A stretch of 64,000 nt of DNA from Actinokineospora bangkokensis (GTDB lineage Bacteria; Actinomycetota; Actinomycetes; Mycobacteriales; Pseudonocardiaceae), in contig NZ_MKQR01000005.1 of assembly GCF_001940455.1 (NCBI RefSeq), positions 132,319 to 196,318 on the forward strand, written 5' to 3'. The first letter of the stretch is position 1; each line of letters opens with the position of its first letter. Of this stretch, positions 52,609 through 61,617 are shown in pieces. The translations under genes were made by a program, and so were the position numbers. The notes beneath the pieces were generated by a model that was not told the DNA's origin, made no database searches, and saw only the letters and a program-made list of their open reading frames with translations.

Positions 52609-52965
52609 TCACCGGAACTCGTGCACGACCTCGATCAGCCCGACCAGGTGCGCGTTGAACTCGTCCAGCTCCTCGGCCGGGACCCACAGCTCCAGGATCG
52701 TCCGACCCCCGGCCTGCTGCACCGGGTAGCGCCGCAGGAACTCCGACTCCACCCGGAACCGCGTCACGTACCCGACCCCGCTGTGCGGCACGTTCCACTC
52801 GCGGGCGATCTTGACCGCGTACTCCTCGTTCAACACCGGGTAGAAGATGGGCTGCTCGGGCAACCGGGGCGGCCACGCCCGCCACCCGGACCGCCGGACC
52901 AGCTCCAGCTCCTCCGGCCCGGTGGGCCGCCACAGCACAGTGGTCGACGTCTGTTCCTGGACCAC
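52609..52965 (-). CDS. Conserved small protein (annotated elsewhere as ADP-ribosylation/crystallin J1-like)
   Basis: 118 residues, GTG six bases after AGGGGG. Conserved segments TVLWRPTGPEELELVRRSGW, PPRLPEQPIFYPVLNEEYAV, KIAREWNV and ELWVPAEELDEFN match a widespread small bacterial family often labelled ADP-ribosylation/crystallin J1, although nothing here resembles an ADP-ribosylglycohydrolase. Single domain, cytosolic, function unknown. Confidence 0.75.
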   Translation of the reverse strand: MVQEQTSTTVLWRPTGPEELELVRRSGWRAWPPRLPEQPIFYPVLNEEYAVKIAREWNVPHSGVGYVTRFRVESEFLRRYPVQQAGGRTILELWVPAEELDEFNAHLVGLIEVVHEFR

Positions 52966-53085
52966 CGCGCACCCCCTGCTCGAAGACTGGACCGGCGCCG
53001 CAGCCTACCGATCGCCCAGCCTCGCCTACCAGCCATTTCCACCAGCGACCAGCAGCTGGACCGGCCCGCGCGGCGTCCCGGGCTG

Positions 53086-54357
53086 TCAGCCGAACAGGGC
53101 GGTGGCGAGCTTGCGGACGGGGATCATGGGGGAGTGGCCATGCGCAGGCGGCAGCGGGGGCAGCAGGTCGAGCAGTTCGTCGTCGGTGGCCGGGTGCGCG
53201 TTCCGCGCGGCGGTGCGCAGGAGGTCGCGGTCCACCGCGGGGCCACCCCACACCAGGATCTCCCTGGCACCCGCGGGCTTCGTGTACTCCTGGTGGTCCG
53301 GGAAGCGCCGGTAGCGCAGGTCGCGTGACTCGAACTCGCAGGTGCACGTGTGGGCGTCCCGCACGCTCACGGTGATGTTCCGCGCGCCGGGGAGGGTGCT
53401 GGGGTCGTCGGGGGTGAAGACGTTGTGCCCAGGCGTGGCGGCGCCGGAGTAGCCGGGGACGGTTGCGGTGTAGGTGCCGGGGGCGGAGGACTCGCGCGCG
53501 GTGAGGATCGCTCCACGCAGGAACGCGCGGTCGTGGGTCGTGGCGGCGGTGAGGGTGAACTGCTTGCCCGGGACGCGCAGGACGTAGGCGTGGGTCCCCC
53601 ACCCTCGCAGGTAGAACAAGCCCGGACGTTCGACCTCGCACGACTGGGAGTAGAAGCCGCCCGCGGTGACGGGGTCGTAGTCGCAATCCGCGCTGCCGGG
53701 GTTGTCGCTGTCGTACAGGACGATGAAGGGGTCGGGCGGGTTGGGGTCGGTGTCCACGGGCATCAGCTGCTGGACCCGGGAATCGAACCCCGAGCGGTAG
53801 CCGGGGACGTCGGTCACCGCGAAGTCCAAGCGCTGCGCCGAGGCCACGGCCAAGCGCTGGTCGACCTCGGGGGGCATGGTCCGCGCCAAGGCGTGCAGGA
53901 GGATCCCGCCGGTCGCGACGAACACCACCGCGAACCCGATGGCCAAGGCCCGCGAGCGCAGCAGCATCCCCGCCACCACCGCGAACGGCACCACCCCCGA
54001 CACCAGCCACGCCCCGGTGTCACCGCTGATGCCCAACCCGGCCTCGTCGCTGATCGCCCACCCGAAACCCCACAGCGTGAACCCCAGGACGGCGACCAGC
54101 AACGCCCACAGCACCCGGCCGCGCACCCAGGACTCCCCGGGCGCGATCGAGGCGACGCCCACGAGGACGGCGACGACCACGGCGGCGAGCACGGCCCCGA
54201 CGGCCAGCACCGCGCCCTGGCCCGCGAACGCGGCCGCGAGCAGCACACCACTCGCCACCGGTCCCAGGACCGCCCCGCAGACCCCGGCCAGGCCGACCTG
54301 CGCCAGCGCGGCACCGGTCCCACGCCTCTCGGGCGCGGTAGATCCCCCAGTCTCCAC
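53086..54357 (-). CDS. Hypothetical membrane protein with large extracytoplasmic domain
   Basis: 423 residues. Four hydrophobic segments in the first ~160 residues (AGVCGAVLGPVASGVLLAAA, AVLAVGAVLAAVVVAVLVGV, VLWALLVAVLGFTLWGFGWA, ALAIGFAVVFVATGGILLHA), then a soluble C-terminal domain with cysteine pairs (SADCDYDP, SQSCEVE, HTCTCEFES) that suit disulfides outside the cell. No family recognised. GTG start without a good ribosome site. It follows the unknown pair upstream on the same strand by 75 bp. Confidence 0.65.
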   Translation of the reverse strand: METGGSTAPERRGTGAALAQVGLAGVCGAVLGPVASGVLLAAAFAGQGAVLAVGAVLAAVVVAVLVGVASIAPGESWVRGRVLWALLVAVLGFTLWGFGWAISDEAGLGISGDTGAWLVSGVVPFAVVAGMLLRSRALAIGFAVVFVATGGILLHALARTMPPEVDQRLAVASAQRLDFAVTDVPGYRSGFDSRVQQLMPVDTDPNPPDPFIVLYDSDNPGSADCDYDPVTAGGFYSQSCEVERPGLFYLRGWGTHAYVLRVPGKQFTLTAATTHDRAFLRGAILTARESSAPGTYTATVPGYSGAATPGHNVFTPDDPSTLPGARNITVSVRDAHTCTCEFESRDLRYRRFPDHQEYTKPAGAREILVWGGPAVDRDLLRTAARNAHPATDDELLDLLPPLPPAHGHSPMIPVRKLATALFG

Positions 54358-54432
54358 ACCGCCAACTGTGGCACGGGGCGAATGGTGCGGGCATGCGTTG
54401 AACTACTCAAAGCCGGTGCTGCGGAGCGGCCG

Positions 54433-55269
54433 CTACTCCTTGACCCGCAGCCGGTTGTCCGCGGTCATCTGGTCGTAGAGGGACTTGGCGAACGCGGTGG
54501 CCGCTTGCAGGTCGAGGTCAGTGATCTTGTCGTTCAACTGCCCGGCGATGGCGGCGAGCTGGTCCTGGTCCAGGGTCTCGCCCTCGGGCAGGTCCGGCAC
54601 CCTCTTGCCCCGCCACAGCTCAGCGAGGAACTGGGGCGTGGCCACCCCCAGCTCCCGGCCCGCCTTGCCGAGGACCTTGCCCGCGATGAAGTCGATGGCC
54701 TCCTCGCGGGTGTCCCAGTACTTCGTCTCCATCGTCGACATGATGTCGTTGACCTGCGGGGACATCGGTTGCTTGAGGAAGTGCACCTGGCTGGCGAAGA
54801 ACTGGTCGATGGTGGCCGCGGCGAAGTTGCCGACCACGGCCTTGAACGGGGCCAGGCCCGACTTGGCGTAGTAGCCGTAGCTGCCCTCGGGGCACGCCTC
54901 GAAGATCTGCTCCAGGTACTCGCGCTGCCCCAGCGGCTCGGCCTCGGTGTAGACCCGGGCGCCCTCGGCCACCCGCAGGTCGCCGTAGATCGGGTCGAAC
55001 TCGGCCTGCACGTAGGTGAACACGCGCTGGCGGAAGCCGTTCCACTCGGGGAGGTGGGCGTGCAGGTGCTTCATCACCTCGTCGGTCTGCGCCGGGTTGT
55101 CCACCTGGGACCAGCCGACGCCGAGCAGCTGCCGGTCCTCGTAGAACGACGCCGTGCGCTTGAAGCTGTCCCACCGCACGGAGCCGGTCCAGAAGGCGGT
55201 GCGCCGCAGCCGGATGTTCTCGCCGATGGCGCGGAACGCGGCGGTGAAGCGGGGGAGTCCGGAGGTCAT
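54433..55269 (-). CDS. Hypothetical protein, second gene of an unknown pair
   Basis: 278 residues, ATG with GAGGAAACCCC. No family recognised. Soluble, rich in aromatic residues (WTGSVRWDSFKRTASFYEDR; EAFDPIYGDL-like region near 90), with a helical C terminus (LDQDQLAAIAGQLNDKITDL). No catalytic motif, signal peptide or membrane segment visible. It lies 46 bp after an acidic helical protein on the same strand, and the two are probably co-expressed. Confidence 0.7.
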   Translation of the reverse strand: MTSGLPRFTAAFRAIGENIRLRRTAFWTGSVRWDSFKRTASFYEDRQLLGVGWSQVDNPAQTDEVMKHLHAHLPEWNGFRQRVFTYVQAEFDPIYGDLRVAEGARVYTEAEPLGQREYLEQIFEACPEGSYGYYAKSGLAPFKAVVGNFAAATIDQFFASQVHFLKQPMSPQVNDIMSTMETKYWDTREEAIDFIAGKVLGKAGRELGVATPQFLAELWRGKRVPDLPEGETLDQDQLAAIAGQLNDKITDLDLQAATAFAKSLYDQMTADNRLRVKE

Positions 55270-55315
55270 CGGGGTTTCCTCTCAGCGGATCGGTACCGGG
55301 ATCGGGGGCGGGCCG

Positions 55316-55888
55316 TCACGACGTGAGGTCGACGGCGAACCCGCCTTCGGCGCCGACAGCGCCCAGGTAGCCCTCCAGCGCCTCGCACAGCGCCTGGTAG
55401 CTCGCGGTCCAGAGCGCGCTCGCGCCCGCCTCGCCCTGCCACTGGGCGGGGTTCTCGGCCACCTCGGCGAGGATGATGGGCTTGATCTGCTCCCACACCT
55501 CCCACACCGTCTCCGCGGTGACCTGGTCCATCAGCGGGGTGATCGCCTCCACCACGTCGGCCCCGGCCGCCGCCCCGAGCGCGGCGAACACCTCGTCGAC
55601 CGACTCCGCCGGTTCGTCCTCCGGCTGGTCCTCGGCCTGCTGCTCGGCCGCCACCTGCTCGGCGCGGTCCGCCCGGTCCACCAGGTCGTCCACCACCCGG
55701 GTGACCTCGTCCACCCGGGCGTCCACCACCCCGGAACCGAACGCCCCCTCGAACGCGCTGAGCACGTCCTGCTCGGAGGTCCGGTCGACCAGCGACCCGA
55801 CGCGCGCCCGCGTCTCCTCCCCGATCTCCGCCACGGCCTCGGGGGTGAAGGCCCGCAGCAGCAGCGCCTCGACCTCGTAGGGATCCAC
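55316..55888 (-). CDS. Hypothetical acidic helical protein, first gene of an unknown pair
   Basis: 190 residues from GTG 55888, seven bases after GGAGGGG. Very acidic, with a Q/E/D-rich stretch (AEQQAEDQPEDEPAES) between two helical parts (VVDARVDEVTRVVDDLVDRA and VWEVWEQIKPIILAEVAENP). Coiled-coil character is likely around residues 45-75. No family recognised. Looks like a binding or scaffold protein for the product of the next gene; that is inference. Confidence 0.65.
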   Translation of the reverse strand: MDPYEVEALLLRAFTPEAVAEIGEETRARVGSLVDRTSEQDVLSAFEGAFGSGVVDARVDEVTRVVDDLVDRADRAEQVAAEQQAEDQPEDEPAESVDEVFAALGAAAGADVVEAITPLMDQVTAETVWEVWEQIKPIILAEVAENPAQWQGEAGASALWTASYQALCEALEGYLGAVGAEGGFAVDLTS

Positions 55889-56041
55889 CGGAACTCCCCT
55901 CCTGCCCCGCACGCCGGGGACGACCACCCCAGGATGCGGTCGCCTCGACCTGCCCGGCGAGGCCACCGGAGGCGACCGTGGGGGCACCGCAGGAGGGCCG
56001 TGGGGGTTGCGCGCCCGGTACGACCAGGCGCGAGCGGGGCC

Positions 56042-56872
56042 TCAGCCCACGTCGAGGATGAACTCGGTCAGCAGCGCGGCGAACCGCGCGGGCGCCTCCT
56101 GGTGGGGGGCGTGGCCCGCACCAGGGACCACCTGCACCGCGTTCCGCCACAGCGCGGGGAAGTCGAGCCCGCGCAGGTAGTCGAAGTTGATCAACTGTTC
56201 CTCGGCGCCGTGCAGGACCGCGAGCGGCAGGCGCAGCGCCGACAGGATCGCGAACTCGTCGGCGAACTGGCCCGCGCCCGCGCTGGCGGCCAGCCCGGTG
56301 CGCGCGGCGCCGTCGGTGGCCAGGATGTCCTCGACGAACTCCGACAGGTCGAGCGGGGAGCCCGGCGCGGTGAAGCTCGCCGCGACGACCCGCGCCTCGT
56401 CCTCGCTGACCTCGTCGCTGAACAGCGCGCCCATGGCCGGGTTAGGCAGGAAGGCCTCGGCCATGTCCGCGGGCGTGCCGATCGGGGCTGTCCCGAACAC
56501 GGCGAAACCGCGCGCGTCCGGCAGCCCGGGCGCGGCCTCCAGGACGATCTGCCCGCCCAGGCTCCAGCCGACGAAGACCGCGCCGGAGACGTCGAGTTCC
56601 CGCGCGAAGCCGGTGAGCAGGGCGGCGTAGCGCGGCAAGGAGTACCCGGCCTCGTCGCGGACGGGCTCGGAGCCGCCGTGCCCCGGCAGGTCCAGCGCGA
56701 GGCACCGGAAGCTGCTGCCCAAGCCGCTGCGCAGCAACGGCAGCCAGGTCCGCGTCGACGAGGAGTTCCCGTGGACCAGCACCACGGGCGGGGCACCGGC
56801 GGGCGCCTGGGCGGGCGAGCTGTCGAGGTAGGCGACGCGCTGCCCGTCGACGGTCACGATCGAGTGCTCCAC
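56042..56872 (-). CDS. Alpha/beta hydrolase
   Basis: 276 residues from GTG 56872, six bases after GGAAGG. Fold markers: VVLVHGNSSSTRTW, LALDLPGHGGSEPV, nucleophile elbow GWSLGG (serine), and the histidine in VPGAGHAPHQEAP. No signal peptide. Resembles haloalkane dehalogenase/esterase-type hydrolases, but the substrate is unknown. The longer upstream frame lacks conserved sequence and was not used. Confidence 0.88.
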   Translation of the reverse strand: MEHSIVTVDGQRVAYLDSSPAQAPAGAPPVVLVHGNSSSTRTWLPLLRSGLGSSFRCLALDLPGHGGSEPVRDEAGYSLPRYAALLTGFARELDVSGAVFVGWSLGGQIVLEAAPGLPDARGFAVFGTAPIGTPADMAEAFLPNPAMGALFSDEVSEDEARVVAASFTAPGSPLDLSEFVEDILATDGAARTGLAASAGAGQFADEFAILSALRLPLAVLHGAEEQLINFDYLRGLDFPALWRNAVQVVPGAGHAPHQEAPARFAALLTEFILDVG

Positions 56873-57060
56873 ACGGGGCCTTCCTGCGATCCCGACCGCT
56901 CCCACCGGAGACGGACGGCGGCGGAGATGACGATCACCAGGGTAGTGGTCGGCACCCGGCGGGTCGTCCGGCCCCGCGGGCCGGGGCGGGCCGTGGACGG
57001 CGACCGCCGCCCCGCGGTGCCGCGGGGCGGCGGTCACCCGGCGGTTCCGGGCTCGCCGCC

Positions 57061-57588
<528 letters not shown>

Positions 57589-57828
57589 TGCGGTCCTTCC
57601 GTGGTGGGCGATCGGTCGGATGATCTTAGTTGCCGCGTCACGGAGTGGGTTCCCTGTGGACTACCCCGATCGGGTCGATCGCCAGGGACCCAGCGTGATC
57701 AGCTCCGACCCGGCCGGGTGACGGTGAGGCAGGCGACCCGGACTCCCAGCGGGCCGTCCCGGCGACTGGCCGACCCCAGGCCGGTCGGGGATAGTGATCC
57801 GCTGGGGAAGACGAGCGTGGAGGCGGCG
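57589..57828. other. Divergent promoter region
   Basis: 240 bp between the cyclophilin (-) and ATPase (+) starts. TAAGAT (minus strand, 57628-57623) is a good -10 candidate for the cyclophilin gene. No convincing element was found for the plus-strand gene, apart from the weak GATAGT near 57791. Confidence 0.4.
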
Positions 57829-58443
57829 ATGATCGCAGCGGAGAACCTCGGCCTCCGCACCCGCCGAGGGTGGGTGTTCCAGCAGGTCGACCTCGCCGTC
57901 GACGACGGGGGGATCGTCGCCGTCGTCGGCCCCGCGGGCAGCGGTCGGTCCATGCTGCTGCTGTCGCTCGCCGGGCGCGCCCGCCCGAGCACCGGCACGT
58001 TGTCCGTCGCGGGGGAGACCTCGCGGGCGGCGATCCGGCGCCTCGTCGGCGTCGCGCGGATCACCGGCGCGGTGGACCTCGAACCCGACCTGACGGTGCA
58101 CGACATCCGCCGTGAGACGCGCCTGCTGTCGCGCGGCGCGGACCTGCGGCGGGCCGAGGGCGACCTGGGGCTCAGCCTGGACGGCGCGTCCGCCGTGGGC
58201 GACCTCGCCGCGGACGAGCGGCTGCTGCTGGCCGTCGCGACCGCGACCGCGGCCGCTCCGCGCGCCCTCGTGGTGGACGACGTCGACCTGGGCACCACCC
58301 GGGAGCAGCAGGAGCGCGTCTGGGCGGCGCTGCGCGACGTGGCCGCCGCGGGCACCGCGGTGATGGCGAGCGCGTTGGACCCCGTCGTGGTGGACGGCGT
58401 GGCAGTGGTCGAACTGGAGGGGGATGACCGTGCGGCCCGTTGA
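57829..58443 (+). CDS. Degenerate ABC-type ATPase, partner of the YhgE/Pip protein
   Basis: 204 residues, ATG five bases after GGAGG. ABC ATPase fold with Walker A VVGPAGSGRSML, in which the invariant lysine is arginine. The signature LSGGQ is not recognisable (DLAADERLLLAVATATAAAP), and Walker B is ALVVDDVDLG with aspartate in place of glutamate. ATP hydrolysis is therefore doubtful. It overlaps the YhgE gene by 20 bp, so the two are made together and probably form one membrane complex. Confidence 0.8.
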   Translation: MIAAENLGLRTRRGWVFQQVDLAVDDGGIVAVVGPAGSGRSMLLLSLAGRARPSTGTLSVAGETSRAAIRRLVGVARITGAVDLEPDLTVHDIRRETRLLSRGADLRRAEGDLGLSLDGASAVGDLAADERLLLAVATATAAAPRALVVDDVDLGTTREQQERVWAALRDVAAAGTAVMASALDPVVVDGVAVVELEGDDRAAR

Positions 58444-60370
58444 GCTGGCGTGGCTGGAGGTCAAGCGGTTCCGGACCCCGTTGCAGCGGTTGGCCCTGGT
58501 CTTCATCACCCTGGTGCCGCTGCTCTACGGCGGGCTGTACCTGTGGTCCAACTGGGACCCCTACGGCAGGCTCGACCAGATCCCGGTCGCGGTGGTCAAC
58601 GAGGACCGCGCGGTGACCGCCGAGGGCGAGCAGGTCGACGCCGGGGAGCTGTTCGTCGGGGAGCTCACCAGGGACCGCATCTTCGACTGGCGGTTCGTCG
58701 ACCGCGCCGAGGCCGCGCGGGGTGTCGGCGAGGGGGAGTACTACTTCCAGATCACCGTCCCCGCCGACTTCTCCACCAAGCTCGCGAGCGGGGCCGACCG
58801 CGACCCCCAGCGGGCGCGGATGCTGATCACCCTCGACGACGCCAACGGGTACGTCGTGGGCAAGATGGCGCAGACCGTGCAGTCGGAGCTGGAGAACAAG
58901 ATCAGCGCGGCGGCCGTCTCGGCCTACTTCACGTCCGTGTTCACCAACCTCGAACAGCTGCGCACCGGCATCAGCAGCGCGGCAGACGGCGCTGGTCGGT
59001 TGCGCGACGGGGCGGCGTCGGCCAACCGGGGCGGCACCGACCTCGCCAACGGCCTCTCCGAGCTCAAGACGGGCGCCGACAAGCTCGTCCCCGGCGCGCA
59101 ACAGGTGTCCGACGGCGTCTCCACCATCACCGACGTCGTGGTCCCGGCGGCCAACACGATCGCGGACGGGCTCCCCTCCGTCGCCACCACGGCCGCGGAC
59201 GCCGCGGCGAAGGCCGACACCCTGGCAGGCGACGCCGCCCAGGTCGCGTCGACCGTGGCGCGCGGGCCCAACTCCGTCCAGGCGCGGCTCGTCGCGCTCG
59301 GGCAGGGCAACCCCGACCTCCAAGCCGACCCCGCCTACCAGGAACTCCTCCGGATCACGGGTGAGGCGGCGGCGCTGACCAACCGCGTCGACGAAACCGC
59401 CCAAGGGGTCAAGAACACCACCGCGGCCGTCAACACGCGCGCGGGACAACTCGTGCAGGACACCCCAGCCCTGCAAGCACGGCTCCGCGACGCGGCGGAC
59501 AAGGTCACCCAGCTCGACCAAGGCGCCAAGCAGGTCGCCAGCGGCGCCGCGCAGCTGGACACCGGGCTCGGCACCGCGCTGACGGGCGCCAACTCCCTCC
59601 GGGACGGGTTGGGGCAGCTGTCGACGGGCTCCGCCCAACTGGCCGACGGCCTGGCCCAGGCCCAGGGCAAGATCCCCGTCCTGTCCGACGACCAGAAGGA
59701 GTCCAACGCCGCCACCCTGGCCTCCCCGGTCGACGTGGCGACGGAGAACCTGCACCCGGCGGTCACCTACGGCAGGGGCCTGTCCCCGTTCTTCCTGTCC
59801 ATCGCCCTCGTCGTCTTCGGCATCACCGGCTTCCTTGTCCTGCGACCGATCTCCGCCCGCGCCCTGTCCTCCACGGCAGGCGACGTGACCGTGGCGCTCG
59901 CCGGCTACGCCCCCGCCGCCCTGTGCTGCGTCACCGGGGGACTGGTCCTCTACACGGCCCTCGACGTCTTCCTGGGCCTCGACCCGGTGCACACCTGGGG
60001 CACGATCGGACTGCTCGCCCTCGCCGCGCTCTCCTTCACCGCCATCGCCCACCTGCTCCGCACGGCCCTGGGGGGAGCGGCGAGCGCGGTCGTGCTGATC
60101 CTGCTGCTGCTCCAGCTCACGACCTCAGCGGGCACCTTCCCGTACGAGACGCTGCCCGCGCCCTTCCGCTTCCTGCACCCGCTGCTGCCGATGACCTACC
60201 TCGTCGACGGCCTGCGGGTGACGATCTCCGGCGGCAACGGCGCCCACCTGCTGCGCGACGCCCTGGTGCTCGGCGGTTTCCTGGTCGTCGCGCTGGCGCT
60301 GACCTGCGTGGTGGTCCGCCGCAAGCGCGAGTGGACGATGACCGCGCTGAAGCCGTCCCTCTCGATCTGA
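58424..60370 (+). CDS. YhgE/Pip-family membrane protein (ABC-2 type)
   Basis: 648 residues, ATG inside the end of the previous gene and directly after GGAGGGGG. One N-terminal membrane helix (LALVFITLVPLLYGGLYLW), then a long external region with repeated LxxGxxxLxxG heptads (GAQQVSDGVSTITDVVVPAA; GAAQLDTGLGTALTGANSLR), then five C-terminal helices starting at FFLSIALVVFGITGFLVL. Domain plan as in YhgE/Pip and the type VII-associated EsaA. Likely an exporter or envelope protein; substrate unknown. Confidence 0.87.
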   Translation: MTVRPVELAWLEVKRFRTPLQRLALVFITLVPLLYGGLYLWSNWDPYGRLDQIPVAVVNEDRAVTAEGEQVDAGELFVGELTRDRIFDWRFVDRAEAARGVGEGEYYFQITVPADFSTKLASGADRDPQRARMLITLDDANGYVVGKMAQTVQSELENKISAAAVSAYFTSVFTNLEQLRTGISSAADGAGRLRDGAASANRGGTDLANGLSELKTGADKLVPGAQQVSDGVSTITDVVVPAANTIADGLPSVATTAADAAAKADTLAGDAAQVASTVARGPNSVQARLVALGQGNPDLQADPAYQELLRITGEAAALTNRVDETAQGVKNTTAAVNTRAGQLVQDTPALQARLRDAADKVTQLDQGAKQVASGAAQLDTGLGTALTGANSLRDGLGQLSTGSAQLADGLAQAQGKIPVLSDDQKESNAATLASPVDVATENLHPAVTYGRGLSPFFLSIALVVFGITGFLVLRPISARALSSTAGDVTVALAGYAPAALCCVTGGLVLYTALDVFLGLDPVHTWGTIGLLALAALSFTAIAHLLRTALGGAASAVVLILLLLQLTTSAGTFPYETLPAPFRFLHPLLPMTYLVDGLRVTISGGNGAHLLRDALVLGGFLVVALALTCVVVRRKREWTMTALKPSLSI

Positions 60371-60385
60371 CACCCGGTCGTCGTT

Positions 60386-60403
60386 TCGTGGCGTGCGCCA
60401 CGA
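60386..60403. terminator. Short hairpin after the YhgE gene
   Basis: TCGTGGCG and CGCCACGA are perfect 8-bp arms around TG, 16 bp after the stop. It may act as terminator or as an operator for the next gene; no T-run. Confidence 0.4.
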
Positions 60404-60442
60404 CCCCCACCAACACGCCGCGCCAGCAGGTCGACCATCGCC

Positions 60443-60454
60443 TAACCTGGCATC
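60443..60454 (+). promoter_or_regulatory. Leaderless-type promoter of the DUF6153 gene
   Basis: TAACCT (60443-60448) followed by exactly six bases and the GTG start; there is no ribosome site. Confidence 0.55.
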
Positions 60455-60892
60455 GTGCTCACCCCGTTCCGTCAACGCCTCGCGCAGTGGCTGCTGCTGT
60501 GCGCGATCGCGGTCGGGGTCATCGGCATGCACCACCTGACCTCCGCCGACAGCGGCCATGCGATGAGCGCTGCTGGCGGGGTCGCCATGGCCGGCGACCA
60601 CGCCTCCACGGGCAGTGCTCACGACGTCACCGGCACACCGGCCCAGGACCACGCCACGGCTGTCGCGGCGGCGCCTGAGACGCCGATGGGCGGCCACGAC
60701 GTGATGCACCTGTGCATGGCGGTCCTGGCGTCCTCGGCCGTGCCGCTGTTGCTGCTGTTGCTGGCCTTGGCCGCGGCCATGGTCCTCACCGGCGTGGTGC
60801 GCGCCGCCGCGGAGCTGCGTCGCCGCTGGCGCGGACCCCCGCCGCGCACAGGCCAACAGGTCCTCGCCCTGGTGAGCGTCCTCAGGTTGTGA
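60455..60892 (+). CDS. DUF6153-type membrane protein
   Basis: 145 residues. An N-terminal membrane helix (LAQWLLLCAIAVGVIGMHHL) and a second one (HLCMAVLASSAVPLLLLLLA) flank a His/Met-rich loop (GHAMSAAGGVAMAGDHAST; MGGHDVMHLCM). This layout and the DUF305 gene 75 bp downstream are typical of DUF6153 proteins. The histidines and methionines suggest copper or other metal handling at the membrane; that is inference. Confidence 0.75.
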   Translation: MLTPFRQRLAQWLLLCAIAVGVIGMHHLTSADSGHAMSAAGGVAMAGDHASTGSAHDVTGTPAQDHATAVAAAPETPMGGHDVMHLCMAVLASSAVPLLLLLLALAAAMVLTGVVRAAAELRRRWRGPPPRTGQQVLALVSVLRL

Positions 60893-60967
60893 CAGGCCCA
60901 CCCGCGACCGCAGTCCGTCCGCGGGCCGAAGCCATCCGTCCACAACCGACCCACCAGGAAGTCCACC

Positions 60968-61546
60968 ATGACCACGAGGAACACCCTCGGGGCGCTTCTG
61001 GCCGCCCTCACCCTGACCTTCCTCGCCGCGTGCGGCGGCACCGGCTCGACCGGGCACGAGGGCACGAGCTCGACCACCGCCCCCACCCAGCACAACGACG
61101 CCGACGTGGCCTTCGCGCAGCAGATGATCCCCCACCACCGCCAAGCCGTGGAGATGGCGGACCTCGTCCAGGGCCGCACCACCACCCCCCAGGTCGTCGA
61201 CCTCGCCACCCGCATCAAGGGCGCCCAGGACCCCGAGATCAACACCATGACCACCTGGCTCCAGTCCTGGGGCGCCCCCACCGACGAGCACGGCATGGAC
61301 CACGGCTCGCGCCCGATGTCCGGCATGATGACCGACGACCAGATGACCACCCTGCGCGCCGCGACCGGCGCGGCCTTCGACAAGCAGTGGCTCACCCTCA
61401 TGACCGCCCACCACGAAGGCGCGATCGACATGGCCAAGACCGAACTCAAGGATGGCCAGAACCCCGACGCCAAGGCCCTGGCCCGGACGATCACCACCAC
61501 CCAGCAGTCCGAGATCGACGAGATGCGCGCCCTCTCCCAGCGCTGA
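60968..61546 (+). CDS. DUF305 lipoprotein
   Basis: 192 residues, ATG with AGGAAG upstream. Lipoprotein signal ending in the lipobox LAAC, so anchored outside the membrane. Two copies of the DUF305 histidine motif are seen: FAQQMIPHHRQAVEMADL and LMTAHHEGAIDMAKTEL, with a Met/His-rich linker HGMDHGSRPMSGMM. Structures of the family are ferritin-like four-helix bundles, and copper binding has been suggested. Probably works with the DUF6153 protein. Confidence 0.9.
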   Translation: MTTRNTLGALLAALTLTFLAACGGTGSTGHEGTSSTTAPTQHNDADVAFAQQMIPHHRQAVEMADLVQGRTTTPQVVDLATRIKGAQDPEINTMTTWLQSWGAPTDEHGMDHGSRPMSGMMTDDQMTTLRAATGAAFDKQWLTLMTAHHEGAIDMAKTELKDGQNPDAKALARTITTTQQSEIDEMRALSQR

Positions 61547-61561
61547 ACCCCTAGCAGGACT

Positions 61562-61595
61562 GGCCGTGGGGCGGCATCACCACCGCCCCACGGCC
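61562..61595. terminator. Bidirectional terminator after the DUF305 gene
   Basis: Perfect 13-bp stem GGCCGTGGGGCGG / CCGCCCCACGGCC with an eight-base loop, 15 bp after the stop and 22 bp before the convergent kinase stop. Confidence 0.8.
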
Positions 61596-61617
61596 CCTGG
61601 GTTCGACCAGGCGCGCA

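Noticed and set aside
56873-57037. Extended N terminus of the alpha/beta hydrolase at 56042-56872
   Set aside because: The added 55 residues are low-complexity arginine/proline/glycine sequence; GTG 56872 has GGAAGG six bases upstream and starts at conserved sequence.
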